Source of the DNA: Amycolatopsis endophytica
GTDB lineage: Bacteria > Actinomycetota > Actinomycetes > Mycobacteriales > Pseudonocardiaceae
Direction: 5' to 3'
DNA length: 64,000 bases
NCBI RefSeq assembly: GCF_013410405.1
Contig: NZ_JACCFK010000002.1
Location: forward strand, 1,054,001 to 1,118,000
A program made the translations under genes and the position numbers. Below are positions 1-8,747 of the stretch, in pieces; the stretch's first letter is position 1, and the number at the start of each line of letters is the position of its first letter. A model generated the notes under the pieces. It was not told the origin of the DNA. It did no database searches and was given only the letters and a program-made list of their open reading frames with translations.

Positions 1-513
1 GGCGAGCGGATGCATCCCGCTGGCCAGTGCCGCCGCGGCCCCGCCGCTGCTGCCGCCCGCCGACCGCGCCGGATCGTAGGGGTTGCGCGTCGCGCCGAAG
101 ACCGGGTTGAAGGTATGCGATCCGGCGGCGAATTCCGGAACGTTGGTCTTGCCCAGCGTGATGACGCCTGCGGCCCGCATGCGCTCGATGACCAGTTCGT
201 CACGCTCCGGCACGTGGTGGGCATGCAGGGGTGAGCCGTAGGTGGTGCGGATTCCCGCGGTGTCGTGGGTGTCCTTGTGCGCGACGGGGATACCGTGCAG
301 CGCCGGGAGTTCCGCGCCGCGCGCGGCACGTTCGTCGGCCGCGGCGGCTTCCGCGAGGGCCTGTTCGCCGACCAGCGTGACGACGGCGTTGACGTCCGCG
401 TTGACCCGTTCGATCTGCCGCAGGTGGGCCTCGACGACTTCGCGTGCGGAGAGGTCACGGGCGCCGAGCGCGGCGCGCAGTTCGCGTGTGGTGAGGAAGC
501 AGATGTCGGTCAC
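1..513 (-). CDS. Amidase (amidase signature family), 3' part outside window
   Basis: This is the N-terminal 171 codons of an amidase-signature enzyme, a family that hydrolyses carboxamides with a Ser-cisSer-Lys triad. The translation starts with GTG at 513. It shows the catalytic lysine in a GIPVAHKDT motif near residue 78, and the Gly/Ser-rich GGSSGG stretch holding the cis-serine near residue 160. The frame then runs off the window before the nucleophilic serine. The substrate cannot be told: relatives include GatA, AtzF and peptide amidases. No gatB or gatC is visible, so a stand-alone amidase is more likely than GatA. The gene is divergent from the ArsR regulator at 565, with only 51 bp between the starts, so the two may share a control region. 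Confidence 0.85.
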   Translation of the reverse strand, partial: MTDICFLTTRELRAALGARDLSAREVVEAHLRQIERVNADVNAVVTLVGEQALAEAAAADERAARGAELPALHGIPVAHKDTHDTAGIRTTYGSPLHAHHVPERDELVIERMRAAGVITLGKTNVPEFAAGSHTFNPVFGATRNPYDPARSAGGSSGGAAAALASGMHPLA

Positions 514-564
514 GCGTCGATCCTGCCAGCCGCGCCGGGCGCGGGCGGATGAGACGATGCCGGG

Positions 565-927
565 GTGGCAGGTGCGGCGGAGCGGCAGGCGATCGACGGC
601 CCGGCCGTCGAGGCGGCGTCGAAGGGGCTCGGCGACCGGGACGCGGTGCGGGAGTGGGCCGAGCGGTTCGCGGTCCTGGCGGACCCGTCGCGGCTGACCC
701 TGCTGGTGTGCATCCACTACGCGCGGGAGATCTGCGTGTCGGACCTGGCCGTGGTGGCGGGCATGACGGACACCGCGGTGTCGCAGGCGTTGCGGTTGCT
801 CCGGGCGCACGGCCTGGTCACCGGGCACCGCACGGGCCGGATCGTCCGGTACCGGCTCGCGGACGCCACGGTCCATGACCTGATCCATCACGTGCGCCCG
901 CACCCGGGGGCCGCGCCGCATCGGTGA
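565..927 (+). CDS. ArsR/SmtB family transcriptional regulator
   Basis: A 120-residue winged helix-turn-helix protein of the ArsR/SmtB type, normally a repressor that leaves DNA when metal or another effector binds. The core runs from about residue 32 (FAVLADPSRLTLL) through the recognition helix near 65-85 (MTDTAVSQALRLLRAHGLV) to a beta-wing at about 85-100. A cysteine lies in the CIHYAREICVSDLA segment. The C-terminal helix has an Asp and three His (DATVHDLIHH), reminiscent of alpha5 metal sites in SmtB/NmtR-type sensors, but the spacing is not canonical, so metal sensing is only an inference. The frame opens with GTG at 565; an ATG in another frame at 549 gives no matching product. It is divergent from the amidase gene. 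An 8-bp inverted repeat follows at 941. Confidence 0.85.
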   Translation: MAGAAERQAIDGPAVEAASKGLGDRDAVREWAERFAVLADPSRLTLLVCIHYAREICVSDLAVVAGMTDTAVSQALRLLRAHGLVTGHRTGRIVRYRLADATVHDLIHHVRPHPGAAPHR

Positions 928-940
928 CGCGCCGGACCGC

Positions 941-962
941 GCCGTATAGGTCGTTATACGGC
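941..962. promoter_or_regulatory. 8-bp perfect inverted repeat, possible operator
   Basis: The arms GCCGTATA and TATACGGC are perfectly complementary around a 6-nt spacer. The element lies after the ArsR stop and 43 bp before the ATG of the HAD gene. It is far more AT-rich than its surroundings and has no T-run, so a regulator-binding site fits better than a terminator. Binding by the adjacent ArsR protein is an inference. Confidence 0.45.
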
Positions 963-1005
963 ATGGAGGGCGGCGAGTGTGCCGGTTCGCGGGTACGGTG
1001 CAGTC

Positions 1006-1740
1006 ATGATCGGGTTGCCCGAGGGCGTCACCGCGTGCTTGTTCGATCTGGATGGTGTCCTGACCGGCACCGCCGCGCTGCACCGGGAAGCCTGGAAGAA
1101 GACGTTCGACGAGTTTCTGCGCGAACGGGACGGGGACGCCTTCCGTCCGTTCACCGACGCCGACTACGCCCGCTATGTGGACGGGCGCCCTCGGCTGGAC
1201 GGGGTGCGCACGTTTCTGTCCTCCCGTGATGTCGAGTTGCCGGAGGGCGGCCCGGACGACGCGGTGACCGAGCACACGGTCCACGGGCTGGGGAATCGCA
1301 AGAATCATCTGGTGCTCCGGATCATCGACGAGCGGGGCCCGAACCCGTACGAGGGTTCGCGCCGGTACTTGGAAGCCGCCCGCGACGCCGGCCTCGCCAT
1401 CGCGGTGGTGACGTCGTCGGCGAACGCGTCGGCGGTGCTGGATGCCGCCGGGTTCACCCCGTTCGTGCAGGCGCGGATCGACGGGAACGTCATCACCCGT
1501 GACGGGTTGCGGGGCAAGCCGGCTCCGGATTCGTTCCTGGCTGGGGCGAAGGCGCTCGGGGTGGAGCCCGCGCGGGCGGCGGTGTTCGAGGACGCGCTGG
1601 CCGGTGTGGAGGCGGGCAGGGCGGGGAACTTCGGTTTCGTGGTCGGGGTGAACCGCGCGGACCAGGCCGGCGCCTTGCGTGAGCGCGGCGCGGACGTGGT
1701 GGTGGACGATCTCGCGGAGTTGTTGGGGGACAAGGCATGA
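1006..1740 (+). CDS. HAD family phosphatase, beta-phosphoglucomutase-like
   Basis: A 244-residue haloacid dehalogenase superfamily protein of the beta-phosphoglucomutase/sugar phosphatase branch. Motif I is FDLDGVL near residue 13-19, with the nucleophilic Asp and the acid/base Asp two residues later. Motif II is the VVTSSANAS segment near 136. The conserved lysine lies in [11 protein letters not shown], and motif IV is [12 protein letters not shown] near 190. The cap sits between residues 20 and 100. The stop overlaps the ATG of the GH65 gene by 4 nt, so the pair is translationally coupled. The coupling suggests the HAD enzyme handles the sugar phosphate made by the GH65 partner, either isomerising it or dephosphorylating it. 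In Mycobacterium tuberculosis Rv2006 (OtsB1) similar domains are fused. An in-frame GTG at 979, after a GGAGGG run, is a possible alternative start. Confidence 0.88.
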   Translation: MIGLPEGVTACLFDLDGVLTGTAALHREAWKKTFDEFLRERDGDAFRPFTDADYARYVDGRPRLDGVRTFLSSRDVELPEGGPDDAVTEHTVHGLGNRKNHLVLRIIDERGPNPYEGSRRYLEAARDAGLAIAVVTSSANASAVLDAAGFTPFVQARIDGNVITRDGLRGKPAPDSFLAGAKALGVEPARAAVFEDALAGVEAGRAGNFGFVVGVNRADQAGALRERGADVVVDDLAELLGDKA

Positions 1741-4121
1741 ACCTGGTGACGCGGGGTTACGAATGCGCGCCGTGGGAGCTGCGGTGGCGCGGTCTCGCGG
1801 TCGACCAGTTGCAGCGCACCGAGTCGACTTTCGCTTTGTCGAACGGGCACATCGGGTTGCGCGGCACGCTGGAGGAGGGTGAGCCGCGGGGGCTGCCCGG
1901 GACGTATCTGAACGGGTTCTACGAGGAACACGAGCTGCCCTACGCCGAGGCCGGGTACGGCTATCCGGAGGCGGGGCAGACGGTCGTGAACGTGACGGAC
2001 GGCAAGATCATCCGCCTGCTGGTGGAGGATGAGCCGTTCGACATGCGGTACGGGACGGCGACTTCGCACGAGCGGGTGCTGGACTTCCGCACCGGCACTC
2101 TCACGCGGGAGACCGAGTGGGCGTCGCCGACGGGCCGTCATGTGCGGGTGCGGACCGAGCGGCTGGTGTCGTTCACGCAGCGCGCCGTGGTGGCGATCCG
2201 TTACGAGGTCGAACCGCTGGACGGGAAGATGCAGCTGGTGCTGCAGTCGGATCTGCTGGCGAACGAGCCGATCGAGTCCGACAGCAACGATCCGCGGGTG
2301 GCGGCGGCGCTGCAGTCTCCGCTGGAGTCGGAGTTCTTCCTGGCCGAGGACTACCGTGCCGTGCTGGTCCACCAGACGAAGCGGTCGGGGTTGCGGGTGG
2401 CCACGGCGATGGATCATCAGATCGAGTCGCCGGACGGGTTGCGGACGGACATCCTCGCCGAGGCGGACCTCGCGCGGTTGAGCATCGCCGTGGACGTGCC
2501 GCAGGGCAAGGTGCTGCGGGTGACGAAGTTCGTCGGGTACGGGTGGTCGGCGCAGCGTTCGGTGCCGGCGTTGCGTGCCCAGGTCCATGCCGCGCTGGCC
2601 GGGGCTTTTCAGACCGGGTGGGACGGGTTGCTGGCCGAGCAGCGCGCTTACCTGGATGATTTCTGGGAGACTGCGGACGTCGAGATCGACGGCGACCCGG
2701 AGCTGCAGCAGGCGACCCGGTTCGCGTTGTTCCACATCCTGCAGGCCGGGGCGCGCGGTGAGAGCCGCGCGATTCCCGGTAAGGGCTTGACGGGGCCGGG
2801 CTATGACGGTCACGCCTTCTGGGACACCGAGTCGTTCGTGTTGCCGGTCCTGACCTACAGCATGCCCGAAGCAGCGCGGGACGCGTTGCGGTGGCGGCAT
2901 TCCACGTTGCCGAAGGCGCGGGAACGGGCGCGCACGCTGGGTTTGCGGGGCGCGGCGTTCCCGTGGCGGTCGATCAACGGCGCCGAGTGCTCGGCGTACT
3001 GGCCCGCGGGGACCGCGGCGTTCCACGTGAGCGCCGACATCGCCGACGCGGTGGCGCGCTATTACTGGGCGACGAAGGACCCGGACTTCGAGCGCCAGTG
3101 CGGTACGGAGCTGTTGCTGGAAACGGCGCGCCTGTGGATGTCGCTGGGCCATTTCGACCGCCACGGCCGTTTCCGCATTGACGGTGTCACGGGCCCGGAC
3201 GAGTATTCGGCGGTCGCGGACAACAACGTGTACACGAATCTGATGGCGCAGCGGAATTTCCGTGAAGCGGCCGCGTCGTGTGAGCGGGTTCCCGAGGTCG
3301 CTTCGCTGTTCGGTGTGGACGAAGCGGAGCTGGCGAACTGGCGCCGGGCTGCCGAGTCGATGCATGTGCCGTACAACGAGGAGCTGGGGGTGCACCCGCA
3401 GTCGGAGGGGTTCACCGAGCACCTCGACTGGGATTTCGGTGGGACACCGCAGGAGAACTACCCGCTGTTGCTGCACTACCCGTATTTCGACCTGTACCGC
3501 AAGCAGGTCGTGAAGCAGGCGGACCTGGTGCTGGCGCTGCACCTGCGTGGTGATGCGTTCACCGCCGAGCAGAAGCAGCGCAACTTCGCCTACTACGAGG
3601 CCCGCACCGTGCGCGATTCCTCCCTGTCCGCGGGCACCCAGTCGGTGATCGCCGCCGAAGTGGGCCACTTGGACCTGGCCTACGACTACCTGGGCGAAGC
3701 GGCCCTGACTGATTTGCACGACGTGCACAACAATGTCCGCAATGGTCTGCACATGGCCTCCCTGGCTGGTGCGTGGATGAGTGTGGTCGCGGGTTTCGGA
3801 GGCATGCGTGATCACGACGGCAACCTGATCTTCGCGCCACGCCTCCCGTCCGCGCTCGACCGCATCCAGTTCCGCATGTGCTTCCGGGGAAGTCGCTTCG
3901 CGGTCGAGATCCACCGCGACACCGCGACCTACCGACTGCTTTCGGGCAAGCCGGTGGAGATCAAGCACCACGGTGAACCGATGTCTGTCACCGAAAACCC
4001 CGCGACGATGCCGGTTCCGCCGATCGACCCCGGCCCGGCCCCCCACCAGCCCAGTGGTCGCGCCCCAGCCCATCGCGACCCAGAACGCGTCCGCCGCAAC
4101 ACACTCGTCGAACCCGGCTGA
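1737..4121 (+). CDS. Glycoside hydrolase family 65 protein (maltose/trehalose/kojibiose phosphorylase-like)
   Basis: A 794-residue GH65 protein. The N-terminal beta-sandwich spans about residues 1-270, and the (alpha/alpha)6 catalytic barrel about 300-690. The catalytic acid Glu sits in VTGPDEY near residue 489. The preceding RGAAFPWRS...[17 protein letters not shown] block is typical of the family. The [13 protein letters not shown] stretch near 625 corresponds to the phosphate/anion loop of GH65 phosphorylases. The last 45 residues are Pro-rich and look dispensable. The start ATG overlaps the stop of the HAD gene, which favours a phosphorylase releasing beta-glucose 1-phosphate, but a hydrolase such as the mycobacterial GH65 trehalase-like proteins cannot be excluded. 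Which disaccharide is used is not visible from sequence. Confidence 0.9.
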   Translation: MNLVTRGYECAPWELRWRGLAVDQLQRTESTFALSNGHIGLRGTLEEGEPRGLPGTYLNGFYEEHELPYAEAGYGYPEAGQTVVNVTDGKIIRLLVEDEPFDMRYGTATSHERVLDFRTGTLTRETEWASPTGRHVRVRTERLVSFTQRAVVAIRYEVEPLDGKMQLVLQSDLLANEPIESDSNDPRVAAALQSPLESEFFLAEDYRAVLVHQTKRSGLRVATAMDHQIESPDGLRTDILAEADLARLSIAVDVPQGKVLRVTKFVGYGWSAQRSVPALRAQVHAALAGAFQTGWDGLLAEQRAYLDDFWETADVEIDGDPELQQATRFALFHILQAGARGESRAIPGKGLTGPGYDGHAFWDTESFVLPVLTYSMPEAARDALRWRHSTLPKARERARTLGLRGAAFPWRSINGAECSAYWPAGTAAFHVSADIADAVARYYWATKDPDFERQCGTELLLETARLWMSLGHFDRHGRFRIDGVTGPDEYSAVADNNVYTNLMAQRNFREAAASCERVPEVASLFGVDEAELANWRRAAESMHVPYNEELGVHPQSEGFTEHLDWDFGGTPQENYPLLLHYPYFDLYRKQVVKQADLVLALHLRGDAFTAEQKQRNFAYYEARTVRDSSLSAGTQSVIAAEVGHLDLAYDYLGEAALTDLHDVHNNVRNGLHMASLAGAWMSVVAGFGGMRDHDGNLIFAPRLPSALDRIQFRMCFRGSRFAVEIHRDTATYRLLSGKPVEIKHHGEPMSVTENPATMPVPPIDPGPAPHQPSGRAPAHRDPERVRRNTLVEPG

Positions 4122-4198
4122 TTCTGTCGAGCACCCCTCCGACCCCACGGGCGCACTTCTCCGCTCCGGCCGCCCCACGCGGCCCTGGAGCCACCTGC

Positions 4199-4229
4199 GT
4201 GATGACACCCCCGGACGGGGGCTCGTCAC
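4199..4229. terminator. Hairpin after the GH65 gene
   Basis: A CCCCCG/CGGGGG stem with a 2-nt loop is flanked by partly complementary GTGA and TCAC, 78 bp after the GH65 stop. It has no T-run, as is usual for actinobacterial terminator hairpins. It probably ends the HAD-GH65 transcript. Confidence 0.45.
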
Positions 4230-4340
4230 CGAATACGCGGCATACCGATGAAGTGCTGGTGGCGGTCCGCGTCCAGCTACTCTCGGCCCAGCGGGCCTTC
4301 CGTCTCTCCGTGTCCCATGCCCCCTCGCCCCAGCTGTCTC

Positions 4341-4470
4341 CGCGCTCCGTCCCCGCGCTCCGTCCCCGCGCTCCGTCCCCGCGCTCCGTCCCCGCGCTCC
4401 GTCCCCGCGCTCCGTCCCCGCGCTCCGTCCCCGCGCTCCGTCCCCGCGCTCCGTCCCCGCGCTCCGTCTC
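4341..4470. repeat. 13-bp tandem repeat, nine to ten copies
   Basis: The unit CTCCGTCCCCGCG repeats head to tail from 4345 at exactly 13-bp steps (4345, 4358, 4371 and so on to 4449). A tenth copy at 4462 has begun to diverge. Because 13 is not a multiple of three, all frames cycle through one shared 39-bp pattern, which explains the artificial [16 protein letters not shown] repeats when translated. Near-identical copies suggest recent expansion by slippage. Confidence 0.9.
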
Positions 4471-5047
4471 TGCGCCCCATCTCGGCGCTCCGGTTGTCCC
4501 CACACCCCCTCCCCGCGCCCCGATCGCCCCCGCACTCCACCCCCGCACTCCACAGCTGCGCCCCACCTCGGCGCTCCGATCGTCCCCACGCCCCTCTGCG
4601 TCTCGGTCGTCCCCGCCCCGTCACCTCCTCGCCCCGTCGCGCACCGCCTCGCCCCGAACCTTTTCAGCCGCACGGCGCGACAAGCTCACCGGGCGGAGCC
4701 AGCCGCTCCGCGAGCCCGCTCATCCTCCGCAGCCAGCCCGTTCGGTATCCCCCGAGCCGTTCGACCCGCGGCGCACTCGATGCGGCAGATCGGTTCAGCG
4801 CCTACCGCACTAACGGCCGGGTGACTCGGCGGGGCCAGCCCCAGCCGGGTACAGCCCACGCCACAAGCACCTCGCCCAGCCCGGCCAGCACAACCGCGTG
4901 CAGCCGACGCCACAAGCACCTTCACTCAGGCGCGATCAACCCACTCGGGCCCCCGCCCACGCCAAGGCTCACCCCGCTCAGCGCGACCCATTCATTCCGG
5001 CAGTCCCCGCCCCGGCCAGCTCATCCGGTGGACTCCCCGGGGCGTGG

Positions 5048-5257
5048 TCAGTCCGCTCGGTGCAGCTTGTCCGGGTGATGCACCGCGGTCCGCCCCGACT
5101 TCTCGCTCTTGACCAAGTACTGCGGGTTGTCCTTCGACGCCCGCACCTGCCGTCCGCCGGCGTGGGTGTCCTCGGTGATTTTCTTCTCCACCGTCCCGAT
5201 CGAACTCTCGTTTCCCGCATCCCAGCGGACGCGGTCACCCTTCTTGAAGTCCGCCAT
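5048..5257 (-). CDS. DUF2945 family protein (hypervirulence-associated/Tudor-like)
   Basis: A 69-residue basic protein opening with [10 protein letters not shown] and ending with [10 protein letters not shown], which matches the DUF2945 family, a small SH3/Tudor-like fold of unknown function. The ATG at 5257 follows a good GGAGGG ribosome binding site. A longer in-frame start at 5317 would run back into the DUF3140 gene, so I reject it. The gene lies 14 bp after the DUF3140 stop on the same strand, so the two are probably co-transcribed and co-translated. DUF2945 and DUF3140 genes often sit together in actinobacteria and proteobacteria; their joint role is not known. Confidence 0.85.
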   Translation of the reverse strand: MADFKKGDRVRWDAGNESSIGTVEKKITEDTHAGGRQVRASKDNPQYLVKSEKSGRTAVHHPDKLHRAD

Positions 5258-5271
5258 GGTTCGTCCCTCCG

Positions 5272-5559
5272 TCACTTCAATGGATCGTGCCCCCGGTTCA
5301 TCAATGAATAGCGCCATCGCGTGTCCTTGACCTCCCCGGACGGCTTCTGTGCGCTGTGCCGGTGGATGAAACCGAGCATTTTGCGCATGTGCTTGTAGTC
5401 CTCAGCGGACAGATCGCTTCGCTTACTCCGCAGGATGCGGACGATATGCCGACCCGACTCGTGCCCGACGGACTCCCCGCCACCCTCGAGCTGCCTGGCC
5501 GACGTGTTGACTTCGTCCTGAAACTGCTTCCAGGTCTCGTCCTCGTCCTTGTCGTCCAC
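5272..5559 (-). CDS. DUF3140 family protein
   Basis: A 95-residue protein with the DUF3140 layout: an N-terminal acidic helix (WKQFQDEVNTSARQLE), a central SGRHIVRIL segment, then DYKHMRKMLGFIHRHSAQKP and the C-terminal WRYSLMNRGHDPLK. The last segment is the family's most conserved stretch. No catalytic residues or membrane segments are seen. It is the first gene of a probable two-gene operon with the DUF2945 gene. The function is unknown; members are often annotated only as DNA-binding or stress-related without evidence. The 680 bp upstream holds no gene. Confidence 0.85.
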   Translation of the reverse strand: MDDKDEDETWKQFQDEVNTSARQLEGGGESVGHESGRHIVRILRSKRSDLSAEDYKHMRKMLGFIHRHSAQKPSGEVKDTRWRYSLMNRGHDPLK

Positions 5560-6242
5560 CGACCAGACCTACCCAGCGCCCTGCCCGCTATCCGCGCCGT
5601 CGGCCGGGATACCCCGCGTGAGTGGGGCCTGTACGGAGCCGCCCGTCATTCGTCGCCACCTCTGCGCACGCTAGACGGCTCCGATCGTGGCCGCATCTAC
5701 CGAAAGGAAGATTTGCCCTTTCATCTACCCGAATGGCCTAGAAAATGCTCCACGACTGGACACTTCGTGCACTTGGCTTGCACTCCGGAGCACTTCGAGG
5801 GCAAAGTCGAATGCATGAGCGAAACGAATCGCAGTCAGCAGCGCAAAGGCGAGCAAGCATCCTCACCGCCGGCAAACGCCACCACGGGAACCGATCCGCC
5901 GCCACGTCCTCCTCGCCCCCAGTCGCAGCGCGAACCGGCCATCACGACGAAAGCCCGCTGAGCCCCCCTGGGCCGGAACCTCAACGGAGAATCACACCCA
6001 GCCCGAACAACACCCCTTGAAATCCACGCGAAGGCCGCCGCCACCTCGCAGGCGCGGTCAGTCCAGTCCCACAACCCCGGCCACCGCATCCCGTTCTCGA
6101 GAACAAGCTGCGACCCAGCACATGAACCCGAACAATCCGCCATCACCCAGGGAAGGAGGTGGATCCGGACCGAACACCGGCCCCGCCGCCCAGAACGCCC
6201 GACACGATTTGGCACCCTGCCCCACAACCCCGCGCCAACAGG
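5560..6242. other. Intergenic region without a supported gene
   Basis: About 680 bp. The stretch around 5690-5830 is clearly more AT-rich than the rest of the window and may hold the promoter of the DUF3140-DUF2945 pair. Frames here translate to Pro/Arg-rich or Cys-rich nonsense with no domain, and none has a convincing ribosome binding site. Nothing else is seen. Confidence 0.5.
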
Positions 6243-6416
6243 TCAGTCAGGCGGCTCAGGCAGCCCCTCGTCGGGATTGACCTCTTCGGAGTTCGGCGGC
6301 GTCTCGACGTCCTCGGTCGGACCAATGTCCAGGTCCGGGTGCCGGACATCGGGGAAATCCGGGGACAGGGGCGGATCGGGGCTGACCGTCTTTTTCTCGT
6401 CATCCTTGTCGTTCAT
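6243..6416 (-). CDS. Small acidic, proline-rich protein of unknown function
   Basis: A 57-residue frame (ATG at 6416) beginning MNDKDDEKKTVSPDPPLSPDF and ending NPDEGLPEPPD. It is very acidic and rich in Pro, with no Cys, no membrane segment and probably no stable fold. The gene starts 30 bp after the stop of the DNA glycosylase gene on the same strand. The codon third positions look coding and the translation is far from the Arg/Ala-rich shadow pattern. The ribosome binding site is weak (GGTGG). I do not recognise the family; its position suggests co-expression with the glycosylase. Confidence 0.55.
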   Translation of the reverse strand: MNDKDDEKKTVSPDPPLSPDFPDVRHPDLDIGPTEDVETPPNSEEVNPDEGLPEPPD

Positions 6417-6446
6417 GCCACCGGCTTACCCCAATTCACTGAAACG

Positions 6447-7229
6447 TCAACCGGACTGACACCGCGGGCACCACACGGTGCCCCGGCCGCCGACCCGGCC
6501 GTGTTCGAGCGTGGTGCCGCATCGCGGGCACGAACCCGAGGGCTCGTCCCGGCGCCCTGTGAGCCAGCTCTTGCGAGGTGGCACTCGTTCGGCTTTGACC
6601 GCGGCTCGCAACACCTTGAGCATCTCCCGGTGTAGCGCGTCACCAGCCTGGCGGTCGAGAGAACCAGCCGGAACGCGCGGGTTGAGTTTGGCGCGCCAGA
6701 GGATCTCGTCAACCAGGAGGTTACCCAGTCCAGACACCACCGACTGATCGACAAGCAGAGGCTTGAGCTGCCGACGGCCAGCGAGCAGGTCACGAAACTC
6801 CTGCCGCGAAACGTCGAGCGCGTCCGGTCCGGTTTCGGCGAGAAGCCGATCGAGATCGGAGCCTCCGGCCACCAGGCGGAGTCCCTGCAGTTTGCGCATG
6901 TCCCGATAGCGAAGCTCTCCGTCATCGAACACGAACACCACTCGATCGTGCTTCTGGCGCTCATCGCCTGCCGAAGCCCACTGGAAGGAACCCGTCATGC
7001 CGAAATGCAGCACCACGGTCACCTGGCTCCCGGACACCGGAGCGATCAACCACTTGCCCAGCCGCCTCGGCTTCGCGAAGCGCTGGTTCCGCAGCTTGCC
7101 GCGAACCCGGCGAGCGCTCACGTCGCGCAGAACACCGGCGTCCAAGATGACGACGTCGTCGATCCGCTTGCCCTTCGCGTGCTCATCGAGGACCCGGCGA
7201 AAACCTTCGACATCCGGCAGTTCGGGCAT
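6447..7229 (-). CDS. Fpg/Nei family DNA glycosylase
   Basis: A 260-residue base-excision repair enzyme of the formamidopyrimidine/endonuclease VIII family. These remove oxidised bases and cut the backbone using the N-terminal proline. The start at 7229 gives MPELPDVE, placing catalytic Pro2 and Glu3 correctly; an upstream in-frame start at 7244 would bury the proline and is rejected. The H2TH region lies around residues 150-185 (LVDQSVVSGLGNLLVDEILW). The C-terminal zinc finger is CPRCG...CPRCQ at about 236-258. PELPDVE instead of PELPEVE, and the family's weak similarity to classical MutM, mark it as one of the extra actinobacterial paralogues, so the substrate is uncertain. It heads a short minus-strand unit with the 57-residue gene. 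Confidence 0.9.
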   Translation of the reverse strand: MPELPDVEGFRRVLDEHAKGKRIDDVVILDAGVLRDVSARRVRGKLRNQRFAKPRRLGKWLIAPVSGSQVTVVLHFGMTGSFQWASAGDERQKHDRVVFVFDDGELRYRDMRKLQGLRLVAGGSDLDRLLAETGPDALDVSRQEFRDLLAGRRQLKPLLVDQSVVSGLGNLLVDEILWRAKLNPRVPAGSLDRQAGDALHREMLKVLRAAVKAERVPPRKSWLTGRRDEPSGSCPRCGTTLEHGRVGGRGTVWCPRCQSG

Positions 7230-7303
7230 ACCGGAGCGTTCCACGTCGCAGCCTTGGCCAAACCCGAATTCATCACACGTTGATTTTTTACGCGTGGGCG
7301 GGC

Positions 7304-7696
7304 ATGCTGTTCGGCATGGTGCTGTCGAAGAGGGTGGCCAGGTTCAACCGCGTCGCGACAAACCACGTCGCACGACCGCTGAGCAAGCGATTGGCCGGAC
7401 TCGGAACGATCGTTCACCAGGGCCGGCGGTCCGGAAAGACCTACCGGACGCCCGTGAACGTCTTCCGCGCGGCGAACGGCTATGTGGTCGCACTGACCTA
7501 CGGGCCGGACGCGGACTGGGTGAAGAACGTCCTCGCCGCGGGCGGGTGCCAGATCGAGACGCGGGGCCAGGTCGTCAGGACGACCCAGCCCCGGCTCGTC
7601 CACGACGAACGCCGGACCAGCATGCCGTTCGGAGTACGCCAGATCCTCTCGGTCGCCGGCGTGACCGAGTTCCTGTTCCTCGACAGGGTCAGCTGA
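7304..7696 (+). CDS. Deazaflavin (F420)-dependent nitroreductase family protein
   Basis: A 130-residue split-barrel protein of the Ddn/DUF385 family, actinobacterial enzymes that use reduced F420 to reduce quinones, nitro compounds or enones. Typical marks are ARFNRVATNHVARPL at the start, the GRRSGKTYRTPVNVF loop at about residues 41-55 that contacts the deazaflavin phosphates, and YGPDADWVKNVLAAGG at about 66-81. ATG 7304 has a weak GGGCGGG upstream. ATG 7316 gives the more family-like MVLSKRVARFN and is a real alternative. The last 8 bp overlap the convergent LLM-class oxidoreductase gene, also an F420-type enzyme. Confidence 0.85.
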   Translation: MLFGMVLSKRVARFNRVATNHVARPLSKRLAGLGTIVHQGRRSGKTYRTPVNVFRAANGYVVALTYGPDADWVKNVLAAGGCQIETRGQVVRTTQPRLVHDERRTSMPFGVRQILSVAGVTEFLFLDRVS

Positions 7697-8729
7697 GCAG
7701 CTCGCGCAGCTCGCTCACAACGCCGACCCGTCGCTCGGGGGCAGGTTCAAGGAAGGTGAGCTGCAGGGTGGTGACGCCGGCCTCGCGAAGTGCGGCGAGC
7801 CGTTCCTTCACGAAGCCCTTGGAGCCGACCAGCGAGATGGCCTGCAGCAGTTCGACCGGGACGGCCGCCGCGGCCTCCTCCTTCTTGCCGTCGAGGTACA
7901 GGTCCTGGATCAGCTTGGCCTCAGCCTCATATCCGTAGCGGCAGGCGAGTTCGTTGTAGAAGTTCTTGCCACGAGCACCCATGCCACCGACGTAAAGAGC
8001 AACGACGGGGCGCACCCAGTCGAGCATGTGCCCCACGTCCTCGCCGATCGCCACCGGTACTCCGACGGCGACATCGAGGTCACCCAGCGACGGGTCGCGC
8101 TTCGCCCGCCCCTCGGCGAGCGCATCGCCCCACACGTCGGAAGCTCGCTCCGGATGGAAGAAGATCGGCTGCCAGCCCTCCGCGATCTCCGCGGTCATGG
8201 CAACGTTCTTCGGGCCGATCGCAGCCACCTGCACGGGGATCCGCTCACGGACCGGGTGGTTGATGAGCTTGAGCGGCTTGCCAAGGCCAGTGCCCTGATC
8301 GGCGGGTAGTGGGATCTGGTAGTGCTTGCCGTCGTGGACGACGCGGTCGCGACGCCATACCTGACGGCAGATGTCGACGATCTCGCGAGTGCGTCCCAGC
8401 GGCGCGTCGTAACGCACGCCGTGGAACCCCTCGACCACCTGCGGGCCGGAGGCACCGATGCCGAGGATGAACCGGCCGTCGGAGACGAAGTCGAGACCGG
8501 CCGCCGTCATGGCGGTCAGCGTCGGTGTCCGCGTGTAGATCTGGAGGATGCCCGAGGCGAGCTGAACGCGCTCGGTCTTCGCGGCGACGTAGCCGAGCTG
8601 GCTCACCGCGTCGAACGAGTACGCCTCGGGAACGGTGACGACGTCGAGCCCGGCCTTCTCCAGCTCGACGACATCCCTGACGCTCTCGGCGAACCCGCCG
8701 GAGTACGAGATCTGGGTGCCGATCCGCAT
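7689..8729 (-). CDS. LLM class F420-dependent oxidoreductase
   Basis: A 346-residue luciferase-like TIM barrel. It begins MRIGTQISYSGGFAESV and carries LDVVTVPEAYSFDAVS, then LASGILQIYTRTPTLTAMTAAGLDFVSDGRFILGIGASGPQVVEGFHG near residues 61-108, the family signature for F420-type flavin-like cofactor binding. It resembles M. tuberculosis Rv3520c-type proteins, so F420 rather than FMN is likely. The substrate is unknown. ATG 8729 follows AAGGTGGG; a GTG at 8738 is in frame but lies inside that ribosome binding site. A 14-bp palindrome is centred about 25 bp upstream. Confidence 0.9.
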   Translation of the reverse strand: MRIGTQISYSGGFAESVRDVVELEKAGLDVVTVPEAYSFDAVSQLGYVAAKTERVQLASGILQIYTRTPTLTAMTAAGLDFVSDGRFILGIGASGPQVVEGFHGVRYDAPLGRTREIVDICRQVWRRDRVVHDGKHYQIPLPADQGTGLGKPLKLINHPVRERIPVQVAAIGPKNVAMTAEIAEGWQPIFFHPERASDVWGDALAEGRAKRDPSLGDLDVAVGVPVAIGEDVGHMLDWVRPVVALYVGGMGARGKNFYNELACRYGYEAEAKLIQDLYLDGKKEEAAAAVPVELLQAISLVGSKGFVKERLAALREAGVTTLQLTFLEPAPERRVGVVSELRELLS

Positions 8730-8747
8730 CGATCCCACCTTCTGTTC

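Larger units (their letters stand above)
4122..5047. other. Long intergenic tract, C-rich on the plus strand
   Basis: About 925 bp without a recognisable gene. Frames stay open on both strands only because the sequence is GC-rich and repetitive; their translations are low-complexity Arg/Pro/Ser and change sense with frame. It contains the hairpin at 4199, 13-bp tandem repeats from 4341, and degenerate C/T-rich copies to about 4650. A 14-bp direct repeat (CGCCACAAGCACCT with its flank) recurs about 50 bp apart near 4859 and 4909. Confidence 0.6.

Noticed and set aside
4341..4470. A CRISPR-like array in the repeats at 4.3 kb.
   Set aside because: The 13-bp units are contiguous with no unique spacers, and no cas gene is present.
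1305..4673. A very long open frame (about 1,120 codons) on the minus strand across the HAD and GH65 genes.
   Set aside because: It is the antisense frame of two genes with intact catalytic motifs on the plus strand. Its translation is Arg/Gly/His-rich without any domain, and it continues into the 13-bp tandem repeats.
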